NCBI GenBank assembly: GCA_963752755.1 | Contig: CAVVZJ010000001.1 | Span: 1,116,001 to 1,180,000, forward strand | Length of the DNA: 64,000 bases | Reading direction: 5' to 3' | Origin: CAVVZJ01 sp963752755 | Lineage (GTDB): Bacteria > Planctomycetota > Planctomycetia > Isosphaerales > Isosphaeraceae | Shown here: positions 8,765 to 19,853 of the stretch, in pieces | Numbering within the stretch: position 1 is the stretch's first letter | Layout: each line of letters begins with the position of its first letter | Notes under the pieces: model-generated | The model's input: only the letters and a program-made list of their open reading frames with translations | Told to the model about the DNA's origin: nothing | Database searches by the model: none | Translations under genes and position numbers: made by a program

Positions 8765-9799
8765 ATGCCAACAATCGACAGGTTCGCCAAGTCCCGGGCG
8801 GCGGCTGGAGTCGCAACGGTCGGGCTGGCCGTCCTCGTCTCGTTCCTCGGCCTGGCCTCAGCCCAGGTGCCGGCGAGGAAGGCCGACGAACCGGCGAAGG
8901 CCGCCGAGGCATCGGTGGGCCTCGAAGACGGAGTTCGCAAGCTCGTGGAGGCTTTCAACAAGGGCTACAACAGCGGGGACGCCAACGCGTTGACGGCCCT
9001 CTTCGCCGACGACGCCGCCATCATCGACAGCGAAGGCGCGGAGATCCGCGGCCGTGATCAATTGAGCATTCATTACAAATCTGCGTTCGCCGAGGGGCCA
9101 ACCACGAAGATCTCGGGTGAGCTGGAGTCGATCCGCTTCCCAACCCCGGACGTCGGCTCGGCCTCCGGCCGGTTCGCGCTGGTCGACGCACACGGGGACG
9201 TACTCGTCTCGGGGCGCTTCAGCCTGATCGCCGTCCGGAAGGGCGACGGCTGGAAGATCGCGGAATTGCAGGACCAATCGGTCAAGGCGACCGGGCCGGC
9301 GGAGAGCCAGGCCCAGATTCAGAAGCTGGCATGGATGGTGGGCGACTGGGTGGATGAGGGGCCGGATATCGAGGTCCGGACGAGCGTCCGATGGGCCGAG
9401 GACGAACACTTCCTCGTCCGCACCTACAGCCTCCGAATCGGCGGCGAGCCAGCCAGGAGCGGGACCCAGTGGATCGGCTGGGATTCCCAGTCCGAGCAGA
9501 TCAAATCGTGGGTCTTCGACTCCCAGGGCGGACACGGCGAGGGGCTCTGGACGGAGTCTGAGGGCCGCTGGATCGTCAAGGCGATGGGGGTGCTCGGCGA
9601 CGGTCGATCCTCCTCCGCCACCCAGATCATCGAGCCGGTGAACAAGGACTCGATCCGCTTCCGCTCCATCGACCGGATCGTGGGCGAAGAAGTCCAGCCC
9701 GACCTTGGCGAGGTGATCCTCGTACGGCGCCCTCCCGGACCAGCGACCACGACGGCCCCGCCCGCGACCGGCGCCGCGCCGAGGACGGAGACGCCCTGA
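8765..9799 (+). CDS. Secreted SnoaL/NTF2-like protein (SgcJ/EcaC type)
   Basis: 344 residues. A signal peptide (about 1-33, ending ASAQ) precedes an NTF2/SnoaL-like domain (about 50-170). Its first helix ends AFNKGYNSGDANALTALFADDA, typical of SgcJ/EcaC-type proteins, and a later strand reads GRFSLIAVRKGDGWKIAELQ. The second half (about 185-330) begins KLAWMVGDWVDE and looks like the lipocalin-like 'survey' domain often paired with SnoaL in planctomycetes. The tail is Pro/Thr/Ala-rich. The start follows a GGGAGAG site. No catalytic assignment is possible; the fold usually binds small ligands. Confidence 0.75.
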   Translation: MPTIDRFAKSRAAAGVATVGLAVLVSFLGLASAQVPARKADEPAKAAEASVGLEDGVRKLVEAFNKGYNSGDANALTALFADDAAIIDSEGAEIRGRDQLSIHYKSAFAEGPTTKISGELESIRFPTPDVGSASGRFALVDAHGDVLVSGRFSLIAVRKGDGWKIAELQDQSVKATGPAESQAQIQKLAWMVGDWVDEGPDIEVRTSVRWAEDEHFLVRTYSLRIGGEPARSGTQWIGWDSQSEQIKSWVFDSQGGHGEGLWTESEGRWIVKAMGVLGDGRSSSATQIIEPVNKDSIRFRSIDRIVGEEVQPDLGEVILVRRPPGPATTTAPPATGAAPRTETP

Positions 9800-9875
9800 C
9801 GACGCGGCGACGTGAGCCGTCCGGACCATCCCCGACGATCCCTCGCCCCGTCCGCAACGCCTGGAGACCTCCCCC

Positions 9876-12180
9876 ATGCCCGCGCAAGCTCCATCGAATC
9901 GACCCACCACGCCGACCGGGCGGAGGCTCGTCCGGATGGTCGTTTTCGTACTGGCGACCGGCCTGATCGCCCACCCCGACGCCTTCGCCCAGCGGCGGCA
10001 AGGAGACGCCCGCGGCGGCGGCCGAGCCGGAGGCGGCATGACCCGACCAACGGCCGCCCGCGTCTCCGCCGGGCCTTCGAGCCGCCCGAACATGTCACAA
10101 CCCACGTCAGGCCCGGGCCCGTCAAGTCGTCCCCAGGGACGGCCGTCGCCTTCAGCGCGACCCGGCGGCACGGGTGGAATGTCACGACCCACCTCCCGGC
10201 CAGGCCCCGGCGGCATGACGCGCCCGACCTCCCGGCCGAGTCCCGGCGGCGCCCAGCGACCCGGCTCGCCTCCTTCCTCTGGGATCGGTGGAGGTCGGCC
10301 GACCCCGACCACACGCCCCGGGACACAACCTTCCCTGCCCGGCGAGATGGGACGACCCAGTCCGGTCCGCCCCCGGCCCGGAGGGGGTTCCGGCGCCGGC
10401 TCCATTCCCCGACCCGGGTCCGGCAATCCGCCCGGCTCCGGGGGCCTGATCGCGCCCGACCACCCGACCCGATCGGCCCACCACCCTGCCCGGCGTTCCG
10501 ACCCGGCCTACCGTTCCGGGTGGCGGCCGGCCCGACCCGGGCGGACAGCCCGGCGGCGGTCGCCCGACGACCTTGCCCGGCCGTCCAGGCATCGGTGGTG
10601 GCGATCGTCCCAACATCGGCGGCGGCAATCGCCCGGGCATCGGCGGCGATCGCCCGGGCATCGGCGGCGGTCGACCAGGCATCGGCGGGGGTGATCGCCC
10701 GACGACCTTGCCCGGCCGTCCGGGCATCGGCGGCGGCAACCGTCCGGGCATCGGCGGCAATGATCGTCCCGGGATCGGCGGCAATCGGCCCGGCCTGGGG
10801 AACATCGGGAGCGGGAACATCGGGGGCGGGAATTCGATCGGGCAGGTCGGGGGCAATCTGGGAGTCGTCAACCGCCCGAATTACGGCGGCAACACCGTCA
10901 TCAACAATCAGATTTCTCACAGCAACTGGTTCGGTGGTGGCAATCGGTTCGTCAATCACGGCGGCTGGGGTGCCGGGGGGCGTTGGGGCGGGTATAACTG
11001 GAGCTCGCCCTACTACGGCCGCCACGGCGGCTGGTACCGCGGCGCCTGGGACCGCAACGACTTCGGCGGCTGGCTCGGCGCACGCGGTCTCGGATGGGCG
11101 AACGCCGGCTACTCCCCCTGGCATCGTGGCTACGGGGTCTGGGGCGGGGTGTTCCGCTACGTGCCGACCTGGAGCGGTTACGCCCTCGCCGGCTGGGGGC
11201 TCGGCACGTGGGCGGGGAGCTGGCTGTACTCGGGGTACACCAACCCGTATTACGTGGCGACGCCGGTCATCAACAACACGACGGTGATCGCCGGTGCGCC
11301 CGCACCCGTCGCCTACAACTACAGCCAGCCGATCGACGTCGCCGCCGCGCCCCCGGAACCCATCGCGGTCGATCAGGGCCGCTCGACCTTCGACGCGGCA
11401 ATCGACGCGTTCCGGGCCGGAGACTATCCCCGGGCGACGTCCCTGGCCGACCAGGCGATCGCCTTGACGCCCGACGACCCGGCAGCGCACGAGTTCCGCG
11501 CCCTCAGCCTCTTCGCCCAGAAACGCTACGACGAGGCCGCCTCGGCACTCTACGCCGTGCTGACCAACGGGCCGGGCTGGAACTGGTCCACCATGATCGG
11601 CCTCTATCCCGACGCGGAGACCTACACCGCCCAGTTCCGGGCGCTGGAGGCCGCCGTGACGGCCGATCCGAACTCGGCCCCCGATCGGTTCGTCCTGGCA
11701 TATCACTACCTCGTGCAAGGATTCGCCGACCAGGCCCGCGAGCAGTTCCAGGCGGTCGTCACGCTCCAGCCGAAGGACCAGCTCGCGGCCCGCTTCGTCA
11801 CGCTGCTCGGCCCGCCTCCGGAGCAGTCGGCGCCGGCCCCATCCCCCGGCCCCTCGGCCGCGGCGGACTCGACCGCGTCGCAGCCACCTCCACCCGAGCC
11901 GCCGCCAGCGAACCTGCTCGGACGCTGGCAGGCGAGCCCCGGCGACGGCGTTGCCATCGTGCTGACCCTCAACGAGGACACGACCTTTTCCTGGGACGTC
12001 ACCGCACAGGGCCAGACCCAGACGATCACCGGCGAGGCCGGCTACCGCGACGGCGTCCTCTCGCTGGCCCAGGCCGAGGGGCCTCCCCTGGCCGGCAAGG
12101 TCGAAGGCCCCGGCGCCGAGGGGTTCGGGTTCCAGCTCCTCGGCGATGCACAAGCGCCCACGTTGAAGTTCCGCCGTTGA
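9876..12180 (+). CDS. Secreted Gly/Pro/Arg-rich repeat protein with TPR-like C-terminus (one frameshift)
   Basis: One gene in two frames. The first frame gives a signal peptide (to about residue 38, AFAQ) and a Pro/Arg/Ser-rich region. Around 10445-10460 the reading frame changes, and the second frame continues the same low-complexity pattern (RPTTLPGRPGIGGG repeats). It then gives an Asn/Gly/Tyr/Trp-rich section like other planctomycete secreted proteins, a helical TPR-like part (FDAAIDAFRAGDYPRATSLA, near 11390) and a C-terminal beta domain (LLGRWQASPGDGVAIVLTLN). A single extra base, or two missing, restores a 767-residue protein. The repeat tract could favour slippage. Probably a cell-surface protein. 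Confidence 0.65.
10586..10800 (+). repeat. Tandem 21-27 bp repeats encoding PGIGGG(D/N)RP units
   Basis: At least nine imperfect units of the form ggc-atc-ggc-ggc-(ggc)-gat/aat-cgt-ccc follow one another inside the secreted repeat protein. A longer unit encoding RPTTLPGRPGIGGG appears twice (about 10561 and 10696). Copy number can be expected to vary by slippage. Confidence 0.7.
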
Positions 12181-12300
12181 GCGTCTGATCTCACGGCGAT
12201 GACGAGGATCGAGCAACGTTCTTCAACAACTTCCGCCCGTCGAGTCAGCCGGGCCGTCCCCTCGACGCCCGGCTCAAACCCATGTCCCGGAGGTGGTGCC

Positions 12301-12722
12301 ATGTCCGACCTGATCTCGTCGCTCCAGTCGCAGACCGGCCTGAGCGCCGAACTCGTGAAGAACGGGTTCGGGGCCGTCCTCAGCTTCCTCAAGGAGCATC
12401 TCCCCGGCGACCTCTTCGCGAAGCTGGAGTCCTCGGTCCCCCAGTCCGGTGAGGCGCTCGCGGGCTTCCTGTCGAACAAGCAGGAACCCGGCATGCTCCA
12501 GAACGTCGGCGCCTTGATCGGCACCCTCTTCGGAGGCCAGGCGGGCGACCTGCCCAAACTCTTCGAGAAGCTCTCCGCCTCCGGCCTGTCCGTCGAGCAG
12601 CGCAGGCGTTCCTCCCCAAACTGCTGGAAACCCTGAAGGGCCACCTGCCCGCCGATCTCCTTCAGCAGATCATGCAACACCTCCCCGCCTTCGGCGAGGT
12701 CCTCAAGCAACCCGCCCATTGA
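12301..12722 (+). CDS. DUF2780-like small helical protein (one frameshift)
   Basis: ATG 12301 begins MSDLISSLQSQTGLSAELVK, followed by two similar helical halves (FLKEHLPGDLFAKLESSVPQ, then LLETLKGHLPADLLQQIMQH) separated by a Gly/Leu-rich segment (GALIGTLFGGQAGDL). This pattern resembles DUF2780 (VcgC/VcgE). The open frame runs into unrelated residues after LSVEQ at about 12600. Adding one base there (cag-gcg-cag) restores QAFLPKLLETLK and a stop at 12722, giving 140 residues. It lies between the repeat protein and the FGE gene. Function unknown. Confidence 0.6.
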
Positions 12723-12872
12723 TATCCAAACGCCGATGCCCCGGGTCGGTCGCTCGCCCGATCGATTGTGCCGCCTGGAGGATGAGGATCGACCCGGGAT
12801 CGCTTCGCCTCGACGGCCCCGAGAGGGGCCGCTTTCACCAAGAATTTGACCGACCCCCCAGGAAGACGGTTT

Positions 12873-13934
<1,062 letters not shown>

Positions 13935-14027
13935 TCGATCACGAGAACGTCGAGGCGGCGCCGCCTCGATCACGCCATCCGGCATCATGATGGTCACCCT
14001 GAACCGCCACGTCCCGTGAGGATCGGC

Positions 14028-15794
14028 ATGATGAAGAGCAAGACCGCACAGTGGGTTTTCGTCCTCGGCCTCGGCGCGACGCTCGGTTACGCCGCCGCGT
14101 CCGGCCGCCTTGATGCCAGCCGGCCGCTCCAGGCCGACACGCCGGGCGCGTCGATCCCGGTCAAACGAGAGGCTGGTCCCGAGGTGTTGCCTTGCTGCGC
14201 CAGGGCTCCCGGTCGGTCCGCGATCCTCGCAGCCACCGCGACGACCACGGTCCCTCCGGCCAGCCGGCAGGGCCAGAAGCCCAACATCGTCGTCATCTGG
14301 GGCGACGACATCGGCCAGTCGAACATCAGCGCCTACACCAAAGGGCTGATGGGCTACCGCACGCCGAACATCGACCGGATCGCCCGCGAGGGAATGATCT
14401 TCACCGACTACTACGGCGAGCAGAGCTGCACCGCCGGCCGCGCCTCCTTCATCACCGGCCAGCACGGAATGCGCACCGGACTGACCAAGGTCGGCCTCCC
14501 GGGCTCGTCGCTCGGCCTGCGAGCCGAGGACCCGACGATTGCCACCTTGTTGAAGGCTCAGGGCTACGCCACGGGCCAGTTCGGCAAGAACCACCTCGGC
14601 GACCGCAACGAGTTCCTCCCCACCGTCCACGGCTTCGACGAGTTCTACGGCAACCTCTACCACCTCAACGCCGAGGAGGAGCCCGAGCTGCCCGATTACC
14701 CCAAGGACCCCGCCTTTCGCGCCCGCTACGGCCCCCGCGGCGTGCTCGACGCCAAGGCCAGCGCGGTCGATGATCCGACCGTCGATCCCCGCTTCGGCAA
14801 GGTCGGCAAGCAGACGATCGCCGACACCGGCCCCCTGACCCGGAAGCGGATGGAGACCATCGACGACGACATCGCCGCCCGCGCCGTCGATTTCATCGAG
14901 CGGAAGGCGAAGGGCGACGCGCCGTTCTTCGTCTGGGTGAACTTCACTCACATGCACTTCCGCACCCACCCCAAGCCCGGGAGCGTCGGCCAGGCCGGGC
15001 GCTGGATGAGCGAGTACGCCGACGTGATGATCGACCACGACAGGAACGTCGGCACCGTGCTCGACGCGCTCGACCGCCTCGGCCTCGCCGACGAGACGTT
15101 CGTCATGTACAGCACCGACAATGGACCTCACATGAACTCATGGCCCGACGCCGCCATGACCCCCTTCCGCAACGAGAAGAACTCAAACTGGGAAGGCGCC
15201 TACCGCGTGCCGGCGATGGTCCGCTGGCCGGGCAAGATCGAGGCGGGATCGGTCTCCAACGCGATCGTCTCCCACCTCGACTGGCTGCCCACCTTCCTCG
15301 CGATGGCCGGTAACCCCGACGTGACGAAAACGCTCCTCGACGGCGACAAGGTCGGCGACCGGGAGTACAAGATCCATCTCGATGGCTTCAATCTCGTCCC
15401 GCATCTCACCGGCCAGGCCGACAAGGGCCCGCGGGATTCGTTCTTCTACTGCAACGACGACCAGCAGCTCACCGCCCTGCGGTACGACCACTGGAAGCTC
15501 GTGTTCCTCGAACAACGCGCCCCGGGGACGCTCCGGGTCTGGGCCGAGCCGTTCGTCAGCCTGCGGGTCCCCAAGATCTTCAACCTCCGGACCGACCCCT
15601 ACGAACGGGCCGACATCACCTCGAACACCTACTACGACTGGCTCCTCGACCACGCCTTCCTGCTGGTCCCCGCGCAGGATTACGTGGGCCAGTTCCTCCA
15701 GACCTTCCGCGACTATCCCCCGCGCCAGAAGGCCGCGACCTTCAACCTCGATGAGGTGATGAGACAGTTGATGGAGGGTGGCAGGGGGAAATAG
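14028..15794 (+). CDS. Arylsulfatase, Cys-type (CTAGR)
   Basis: 588 residues. A hydrophobic N-terminus (WVFVLGLGATLGYAAASG) indicates export. The sulfatase domain starts at KPNIVVIWGDDIG, whose tandem Asp bind the metal. The modification motif is SCTAGRASF, with Cys about 134 converted to formylglycine by FGE. Further signatures are GYATGQFGKNHLGD, the YSTDNGPH metal-binding motif and WEGAYRVPAMVRWPG. Length is usual for family S1 sulfatases that hydrolyse sulfate esters. The start is ATG 14028 after GTGAGGA; a GTG at 14016 is less likely. Planctomycetes use many such enzymes on sulfated polysaccharides; the substrate cannot be read from sequence. Confidence 0.9.
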   Translation: MMKSKTAQWVFVLGLGATLGYAAASGRLDASRPLQADTPGASIPVKREAGPEVLPCCARAPGRSAILAATATTTVPPASRQGQKPNIVVIWGDDIGQSNISAYTKGLMGYRTPNIDRIAREGMIFTDYYGEQSCTAGRASFITGQHGMRTGLTKVGLPGSSLGLRAEDPTIATLLKAQGYATGQFGKNHLGDRNEFLPTVHGFDEFYGNLYHLNAEEEPELPDYPKDPAFRARYGPRGVLDAKASAVDDPTVDPRFGKVGKQTIADTGPLTRKRMETIDDDIAARAVDFIERKAKGDAPFFVWVNFTHMHFRTHPKPGSVGQAGRWMSEYADVMIDHDRNVGTVLDALDRLGLADETFVMYSTDNGPHMNSWPDAAMTPFRNEKNSNWEGAYRVPAMVRWPGKIEAGSVSNAIVSHLDWLPTFLAMAGNPDVTKTLLDGDKVGDREYKIHLDGFNLVPHLTGQADKGPRDSFFYCNDDQQLTALRYDHWKLVFLEQRAPGTLRVWAEPFVSLRVPKIFNLRTDPYERADITSNTYYDWLLDHAFLLVPAQDYVGQFLQTFRDYPPRQKAATFNLDEVMRQLMEGGRGK

Positions 15795-15917
15795 ACCGGT
15801 GGGTGGTCTCTTCATGGTCCTTCCCCCGACTCCCGCGTGCGCCGCCAAAGACGCGATCTCGACAGAAAAACCTCAAGATTCCGGAGCCCCGGCGCTCAAG
15901 ATCGTTTGCCCGACCAG

Positions 15918-15934
15918 TCGATACAATCGATACA
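15918..15934 (+). promoter_or_regulatory. Direct repeat TCGATACA x2, possible promoter of the porin gene
   Basis: Two identical 8-mers separated by one base lie 42-58 bp upstream of ATG 15976. The overlap creates TACAAT, a plausible -10 box. No good -35 match is seen, so this is a weak call. Confidence 0.25.
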
Positions 15935-15975
15935 AGTTCACAAAGACAATCCGATCGGTCTCGGAGAGCTTGAGA

Positions 15976-17331
15976 ATGAGTTTATCCAGACCGATGCTGG
16001 TCGGGATCGTCGCGATGGCCACCTTGCCGGGCGTTTCCTGGGGGCAGGGTTTGATCGTCCCCGGGGCCGGCCCGATCAACCGGTCGATGGCCGGCGCCTC
16101 GACGGCTGCGCCGATCGAGATCGGCGGCAGCTACTGGAACCCGGCGATTCTCAGCGGCCTGGATCGCAACCAGGCGCTGCTCGGCTCAGAGCTGCTGATC
16201 CCCAGTACCCACTTTCAGGGGGTCGTGCCGGCCGGCGCGATCAACGGACGTCTCCCGGCCCAGAACCGCTTCGGCCTGAGCCGCAGCGACAGCGGCGTCT
16301 CCTCGAACCTGGCGACGGGCGTCTCGTTCAAGCTCAACGACGATTCGCCCGTAACGTACGGCCTGCTCGTCGCCGGTTTCATCGGCGGTAATGTCAACTA
16401 CGCGGGCAGCTTCACGAACCCGCTCCTGACACCCCGGCAGCCGCCCCGCTACTTCGGCGTCGGACCGATCTACGCCAATGCCTCGATGCTGACGATCGCC
16501 CCGATGGCCTCGGCCCGCCTGACCGATCGGCTCGCGGTCGGCGGCGGGCCGGTCGTCTCCACCCTCTCGCTTTCGATGGACCCAGCCTTCTTCGCACCCG
16601 GCCCGAAGGATCAATTCGGCCTGACCACCTTCCCTCCGGCCACCAACTCGCGCCCCTTCTGGGGCGGCGGGTTCCAGCTCGGCATGCTCTACGAGCTGAA
16701 CGAGTCGTGGAACTTCGGCTTCTCGTACAAGAGCCCGATCTGGCAGGAGCACTGGAGCTTCAACTCGTTCACCCCCGACCTCGCCCCCCGCCGGATCGGC
16801 CTGAAGGCCGACATCCCGCAGATCTTCTCCTGGGGCATCGCCTACAAGGGGATCGATCGGCTCCTCATCGACGTGGACCTGCGCTACCTCGACTACGCCA
16901 ACGCCGCCCTGTTCGGCCAGCGCGTCGTCGATGGCGGCCTCGGCTGGCGGAGCGTCTTCGCCGTCGCGACGGGCCTCCAGTACCAGCTCACCGACCGCCT
17001 GACCCTCCGCGGCGGCTACCTCTACAACCAGAACCCGATCCGCTCCGAGACCACCCTGTTCAACCTCCAGCTCCCCGGCATCCTCCAGCACAATCTCTCC
17101 CTCGGTGCCTCGTACGCCCTGACCGAGGACATCACCCTGACCGCCGGCTGGGTGCATGCCTTCCGCAACTCGATCCAGGGTGGCGTGGTCCAGGTTCCGG
17201 GCGCGTCGGCCAAGTTCGACACCCAGTACGATTCCATCCTCGCCGGCATCAACATCCAGTTCGGCGGCAAGCCCCGCCCGAGGCCGTCTCCGCCCGCAGA
17301 GACGATCGCCGACTCGACACCCACGCCATGA
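15976..17331 (+). CDS. OmpP1/FadL-family outer-membrane protein
   Basis: 451 residues with a signal peptide ending GVSWGQ. The start of the mature protein (GPINRSMAGASTAAPIEIGG, then SYWNPA) matches the OmpP1/FadL/TodX N-terminal hatch, where NPA is characteristic. The remainder alternates aromatic-rich amphipathic strands with turns (NESWNFGFSYKSPIWQEHWS, DRLTLRGGYLYNQNPI), and the C-terminal part gives SILAGINIQFGG, then a Pro-rich tail. Such beta-barrels take up long-chain fatty acids or other hydrophobic compounds. ATG 15976 is preferred because the signal peptide starts there; the frame is open upstream but not protein-like. It is 181 bp after the sulfatase and may be transcribed separately. 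Confidence 0.85.
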   Translation: MSLSRPMLVGIVAMATLPGVSWGQGLIVPGAGPINRSMAGASTAAPIEIGGSYWNPAILSGLDRNQALLGSELLIPSTHFQGVVPAGAINGRLPAQNRFGLSRSDSGVSSNLATGVSFKLNDDSPVTYGLLVAGFIGGNVNYAGSFTNPLLTPRQPPRYFGVGPIYANASMLTIAPMASARLTDRLAVGGGPVVSTLSLSMDPAFFAPGPKDQFGLTTFPPATNSRPFWGGGFQLGMLYELNESWNFGFSYKSPIWQEHWSFNSFTPDLAPRRIGLKADIPQIFSWGIAYKGIDRLLIDVDLRYLDYANAALFGQRVVDGGLGWRSVFAVATGLQYQLTDRLTLRGGYLYNQNPIRSETTLFNLQLPGILQHNLSLGASYALTEDITLTAGWVHAFRNSIQGGVVQVPGASAKFDTQYDSILAGINIQFGGKPRPRPSPPAETIADSTPTP

Positions 17332-17466
17332 GTCCATCGCGTTCGGCCTCCGGCCTAGGCGCTGCTCCCGGGCTTCCTCGACGCCCACAGCCACGACATT
17401 GGAAAATGGCCCGCGAGGCCGTCGGAGCCCGCCTCGCATCCCAGGGCGACCAGGAGCGGTGATGCC

Positions 17467-17983
17467 ATGAACGCCTATGTGGCCCTCCTTCGGGCCGTCA
17501 ACGTCGGCGGCACCGGCAAACTACCAATGAGCGACCTCAAGGAGCTGTGCGAGCGGGCGGGGTTCCTCAGGGTCCGGACCTACATCGCCAGCGGCAACGT
17601 CGTGTTCACGAGCCGGATGTCGGAGGCCCAGGTCAAGGCGGCGCTGGAGTCGGCCCTGGATGCCTACGCCGGCAAGCCCGTCGGCGTGCTGGTTCGCAAT
17701 GCGGCCGAGATGGCGGAGGTCGTCGCCGGCAATCCGTTCCCGGAGGCCTCGCCCAGCAGGACGGTGGCCATCTTCCTCGACGAGCCGCCTCCCCGCGATG
17801 CCGTGGACGCGCACGACCGGCCGCGCCGACGAGGAGATCCGCCTCGGCAAGCGCGAGATCTACGTGCATTACGGTGACGGCATGGGCCGGTCCCGGCTGA
17901 AGATCCCCGCCGCCAGGGCCGGCACGGCACGCAACATCAACACGGTCACCACGCTCGCCGAGATGGCCGCCGAGCTGGGCTGA
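17467..17983 (+). CDS. DUF1697 family protein (one frameshift)
   Basis: The N-terminal part reads MNAYVALLRAVNVGGTGKLP, then LKELCERAGFLRVRTYIASGNVVF, the classic DUF1697 opening. The frame then breaks near 17815. Removing one base joins it to GRADEEIRLGKREIYVHYGD and GTARNINTVTTLAEMAAELG, the usual C-terminal half with the TARN motif. The restored protein is 171 residues, normal for the family. DUF1697 has no established function. ATG 17467 has GGAGCGGTGATGCC upstream. Confidence 0.8.
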
Positions 17984-18440
17984 TCGGCCGGGCCCGACCG
18001 GCTCGCATCGTGCGGTTCCCGGCCTGAGAAGCCCACCGCCAGGGAGAGCCGCGCCCGCGGGACACGATCATCTCGCACAAGGCGTCGCCCGCACCAGCCT
18101 GTATATCCATTGGAATTCGGCACATAATATATTAACAAATTTCAGATCTATCTTCTCATGAAGACGGTTCCATAATATTTCTCATCACATCGATCGACTT
18201 GTCGATCGGATGCGTTTGTGATCGATTGCGATGGGGCCATCCGAAGTTTTTTCCCAGATCGTGCGATAGCGGCGGCCCGGTTTTTCGATAGTGTTGGAGA
18301 TGTCATCGACCGCCGAGGACGCCGAGAAGACGCCGAAAAGTCTGTGTAACCGACGCCGGTTGCCCATTTCGCTTCGGGGCCGCTTTTTCGTACGCCTGCG
18401 GTGGGCTCGACGCCGAGTGTTCCACCTCCGCACCGCCTCG
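17984..18440. other. Intergenic region with an AT-rich island
   Basis: 457 bp. Positions 18100-18185 are strikingly AT-rich (for example cacataatatattaac) against a GC-rich background. The part from about 18290 to 18440 is an in-frame upstream extension of the next gene, but its translation (TAEDAEKTPKS...) resembles common planctomycete intergenic sequence more than protein. Good place for a promoter. Confidence 0.4.
18191..18208. promoter_or_regulatory. Perfect inverted repeat CGATCGAC-tt-GTCGATCG
   Basis: Two 8-base arms with a 2-base centre, about 250 bp upstream of the chosen start at 18441 and just after an AT-rich stretch. Size and spacing suit a dimeric regulator, but no cognate regulator gene is adjacent. 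Confidence 0.35.
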
Positions 18441-19637
18441 ATGGAAATGCCCGCCATGACCCGCACCGACTCTCAGCGTGAGGCCTCCCGGCGCAACGGC
18501 GCCCTGAGCCTCGGCCCCGTTTCGACCCAGGGCCGACTCGCCGCCGCCCGCAACGCCACGCAGCACGGCTTCTCCGGCGCCGGCAAGTGCTTGCCGCCCG
18601 ACATGGACCTGGAATGGCAAGCCGAGATCGCCCTCTACGCCGCCCAGCATCAACCCCGCAATGACTACGAGCGCGACCTCGTCCGCCGCGCCGCCCTCGG
18701 CAACGTCCGCGCTCGACGCCTGGCCGCCGCCGCCAACGCCCTGACCGACGAGCGGACGCGCAACGCCGTCCGCCACTGGGACGAGGCCCGCGCCGACGCC
18801 GTCGCCGCCCTGACCGACCGACTCGACGCCGAGCCGGAAGCCGCCGTCCGCCTCCTGAGTCGCACCGCCCACGGTTGCGACTACCTCGGCGACGCCTGGG
18901 AATCGCTGGGCCATGCCCTCACCGTCGCCGGCCACTGGGACGAGCCGCTGTCCCGCCGCGCCCTCCGACTCCTGGGCCTCGCCAACGCCCCGACTCGGAC
19001 CAGCCCCGAGCCGCTCTGGACCTTCTGGCTCTGCGTGCTCTCGCTGCGGTTCGAGCACGACCCGAACGGTCTCCTGCGAACGACCTTCCGCCACTGGAGC
19101 GACGCCGAGTCCGTCCGCCGCTATCTGCCCGATCCGGCCGAGGCCCGCGCCGCGCTGGCGGAGTTCGTCCGCGAGCGAGTCGCCGCGATGGAGTCGCTCG
19201 GCTCCCGGATCTGGGCGGAGTTCGATGCGCCGTCGCGAGCCTCGGCCGAGGCCCGCGCGGCCTTCGATGTCGGCCCGGAGTCGGCGCGTCTGGAACGCTA
19301 CCTAAAGGACGCCGAGCGGATGCGCCGCCAGGCGCTCGACGAGCTTTCCCGGCTGCGTCGCGACGAGTCACCTGGCCGATCCTCGGCGGCGCCGAAGGAG
19401 CCCCAACCCACGCCCCCGCCAGCGGTCGCTGAATCGGAACGGCGGTCGCAAAACGAACCCGAGCCGACCGCTCCGCCCCCAGTCCGATCGACAGAACTTG
19501 CAACTGACAAAACCGTTGCATCGACCGTCGCGGTTGCCCAACCCCCTCTCGATCGCCTTGTCCCCGCGCATCCGGCGGTGCCAACATCGTCGATGCGATC
19601 CGAGGCGTCCGCAAGCCTGGTGGATCGCGTCCGTTGA
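18441..19637 (+). CDS. Conserved planctomycete protein of unknown function (SRRNGALS-GPVS family)
   Basis: About 398 residues from ATG 18441; ATGs at 18447 and 18456 are equally possible and none has a clear ribosome-binding site. The N-terminus contains REASRRNGALSLGPVSTQGR, then ARNATQHGF. This is a short motif widespread in planctomycetes and some other bacteria, often in multi-copy families. The middle is Ala/Arg-rich helix; the C-terminus (about 310-398) is Pro/Ser/Thr-rich and probably disordered. No signal peptide or enzyme motif. Function unknown. Confidence 0.65.
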   Translation: MEMPAMTRTDSQREASRRNGALSLGPVSTQGRLAAARNATQHGFSGAGKCLPPDMDLEWQAEIALYAAQHQPRNDYERDLVRRAALGNVRARRLAAAANALTDERTRNAVRHWDEARADAVAALTDRLDAEPEAAVRLLSRTAHGCDYLGDAWESLGHALTVAGHWDEPLSRRALRLLGLANAPTRTSPEPLWTFWLCVLSLRFEHDPNGLLRTTFRHWSDAESVRRYLPDPAEARAALAEFVRERVAAMESLGSRIWAEFDAPSRASAEARAAFDVGPESARLERYLKDAERMRRQALDELSRLRRDESPGRSSAAPKEPQPTPPPAVAESERRSQNEPEPTAPPPVRSTELATDKTVASTVAVAQPPLDRLVPAHPAVPTSSMRSEASASLVDRVR

Positions 19638-19853
19638 ATCGCCGAAATGCGAGACGGTCCGGAGGCTCTGGGGTCGGGAGCCGACCGTCCGGTTCCGGAA
19701 TTGCTTCCGTGCCGGAGGCCCACGCGGGTGCCCGACGGGAATCGATCGGAACATCACGGAACCGGTCGAGGCCCCAGCCCGCGTCGCGACGGGCCGGGGT
19801 CAGGGAGGACGCCACGTCCGGACCGATCAGGATCGTCCCGGGAGAATCGTGCC

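Noticed and set aside
10573..10830. Gly-rich tandem repeat taken as a CRISPR-like array
   Set aside because: Units are contiguous, in frame and without spacers; they encode a low-complexity protein.
12719..12872. Alternative start of the FGE gene in another frame
   Set aside because: Only the stretch 13325-13480 of that frame is homologous; the start and the end of the gene are in the 12873 frame.
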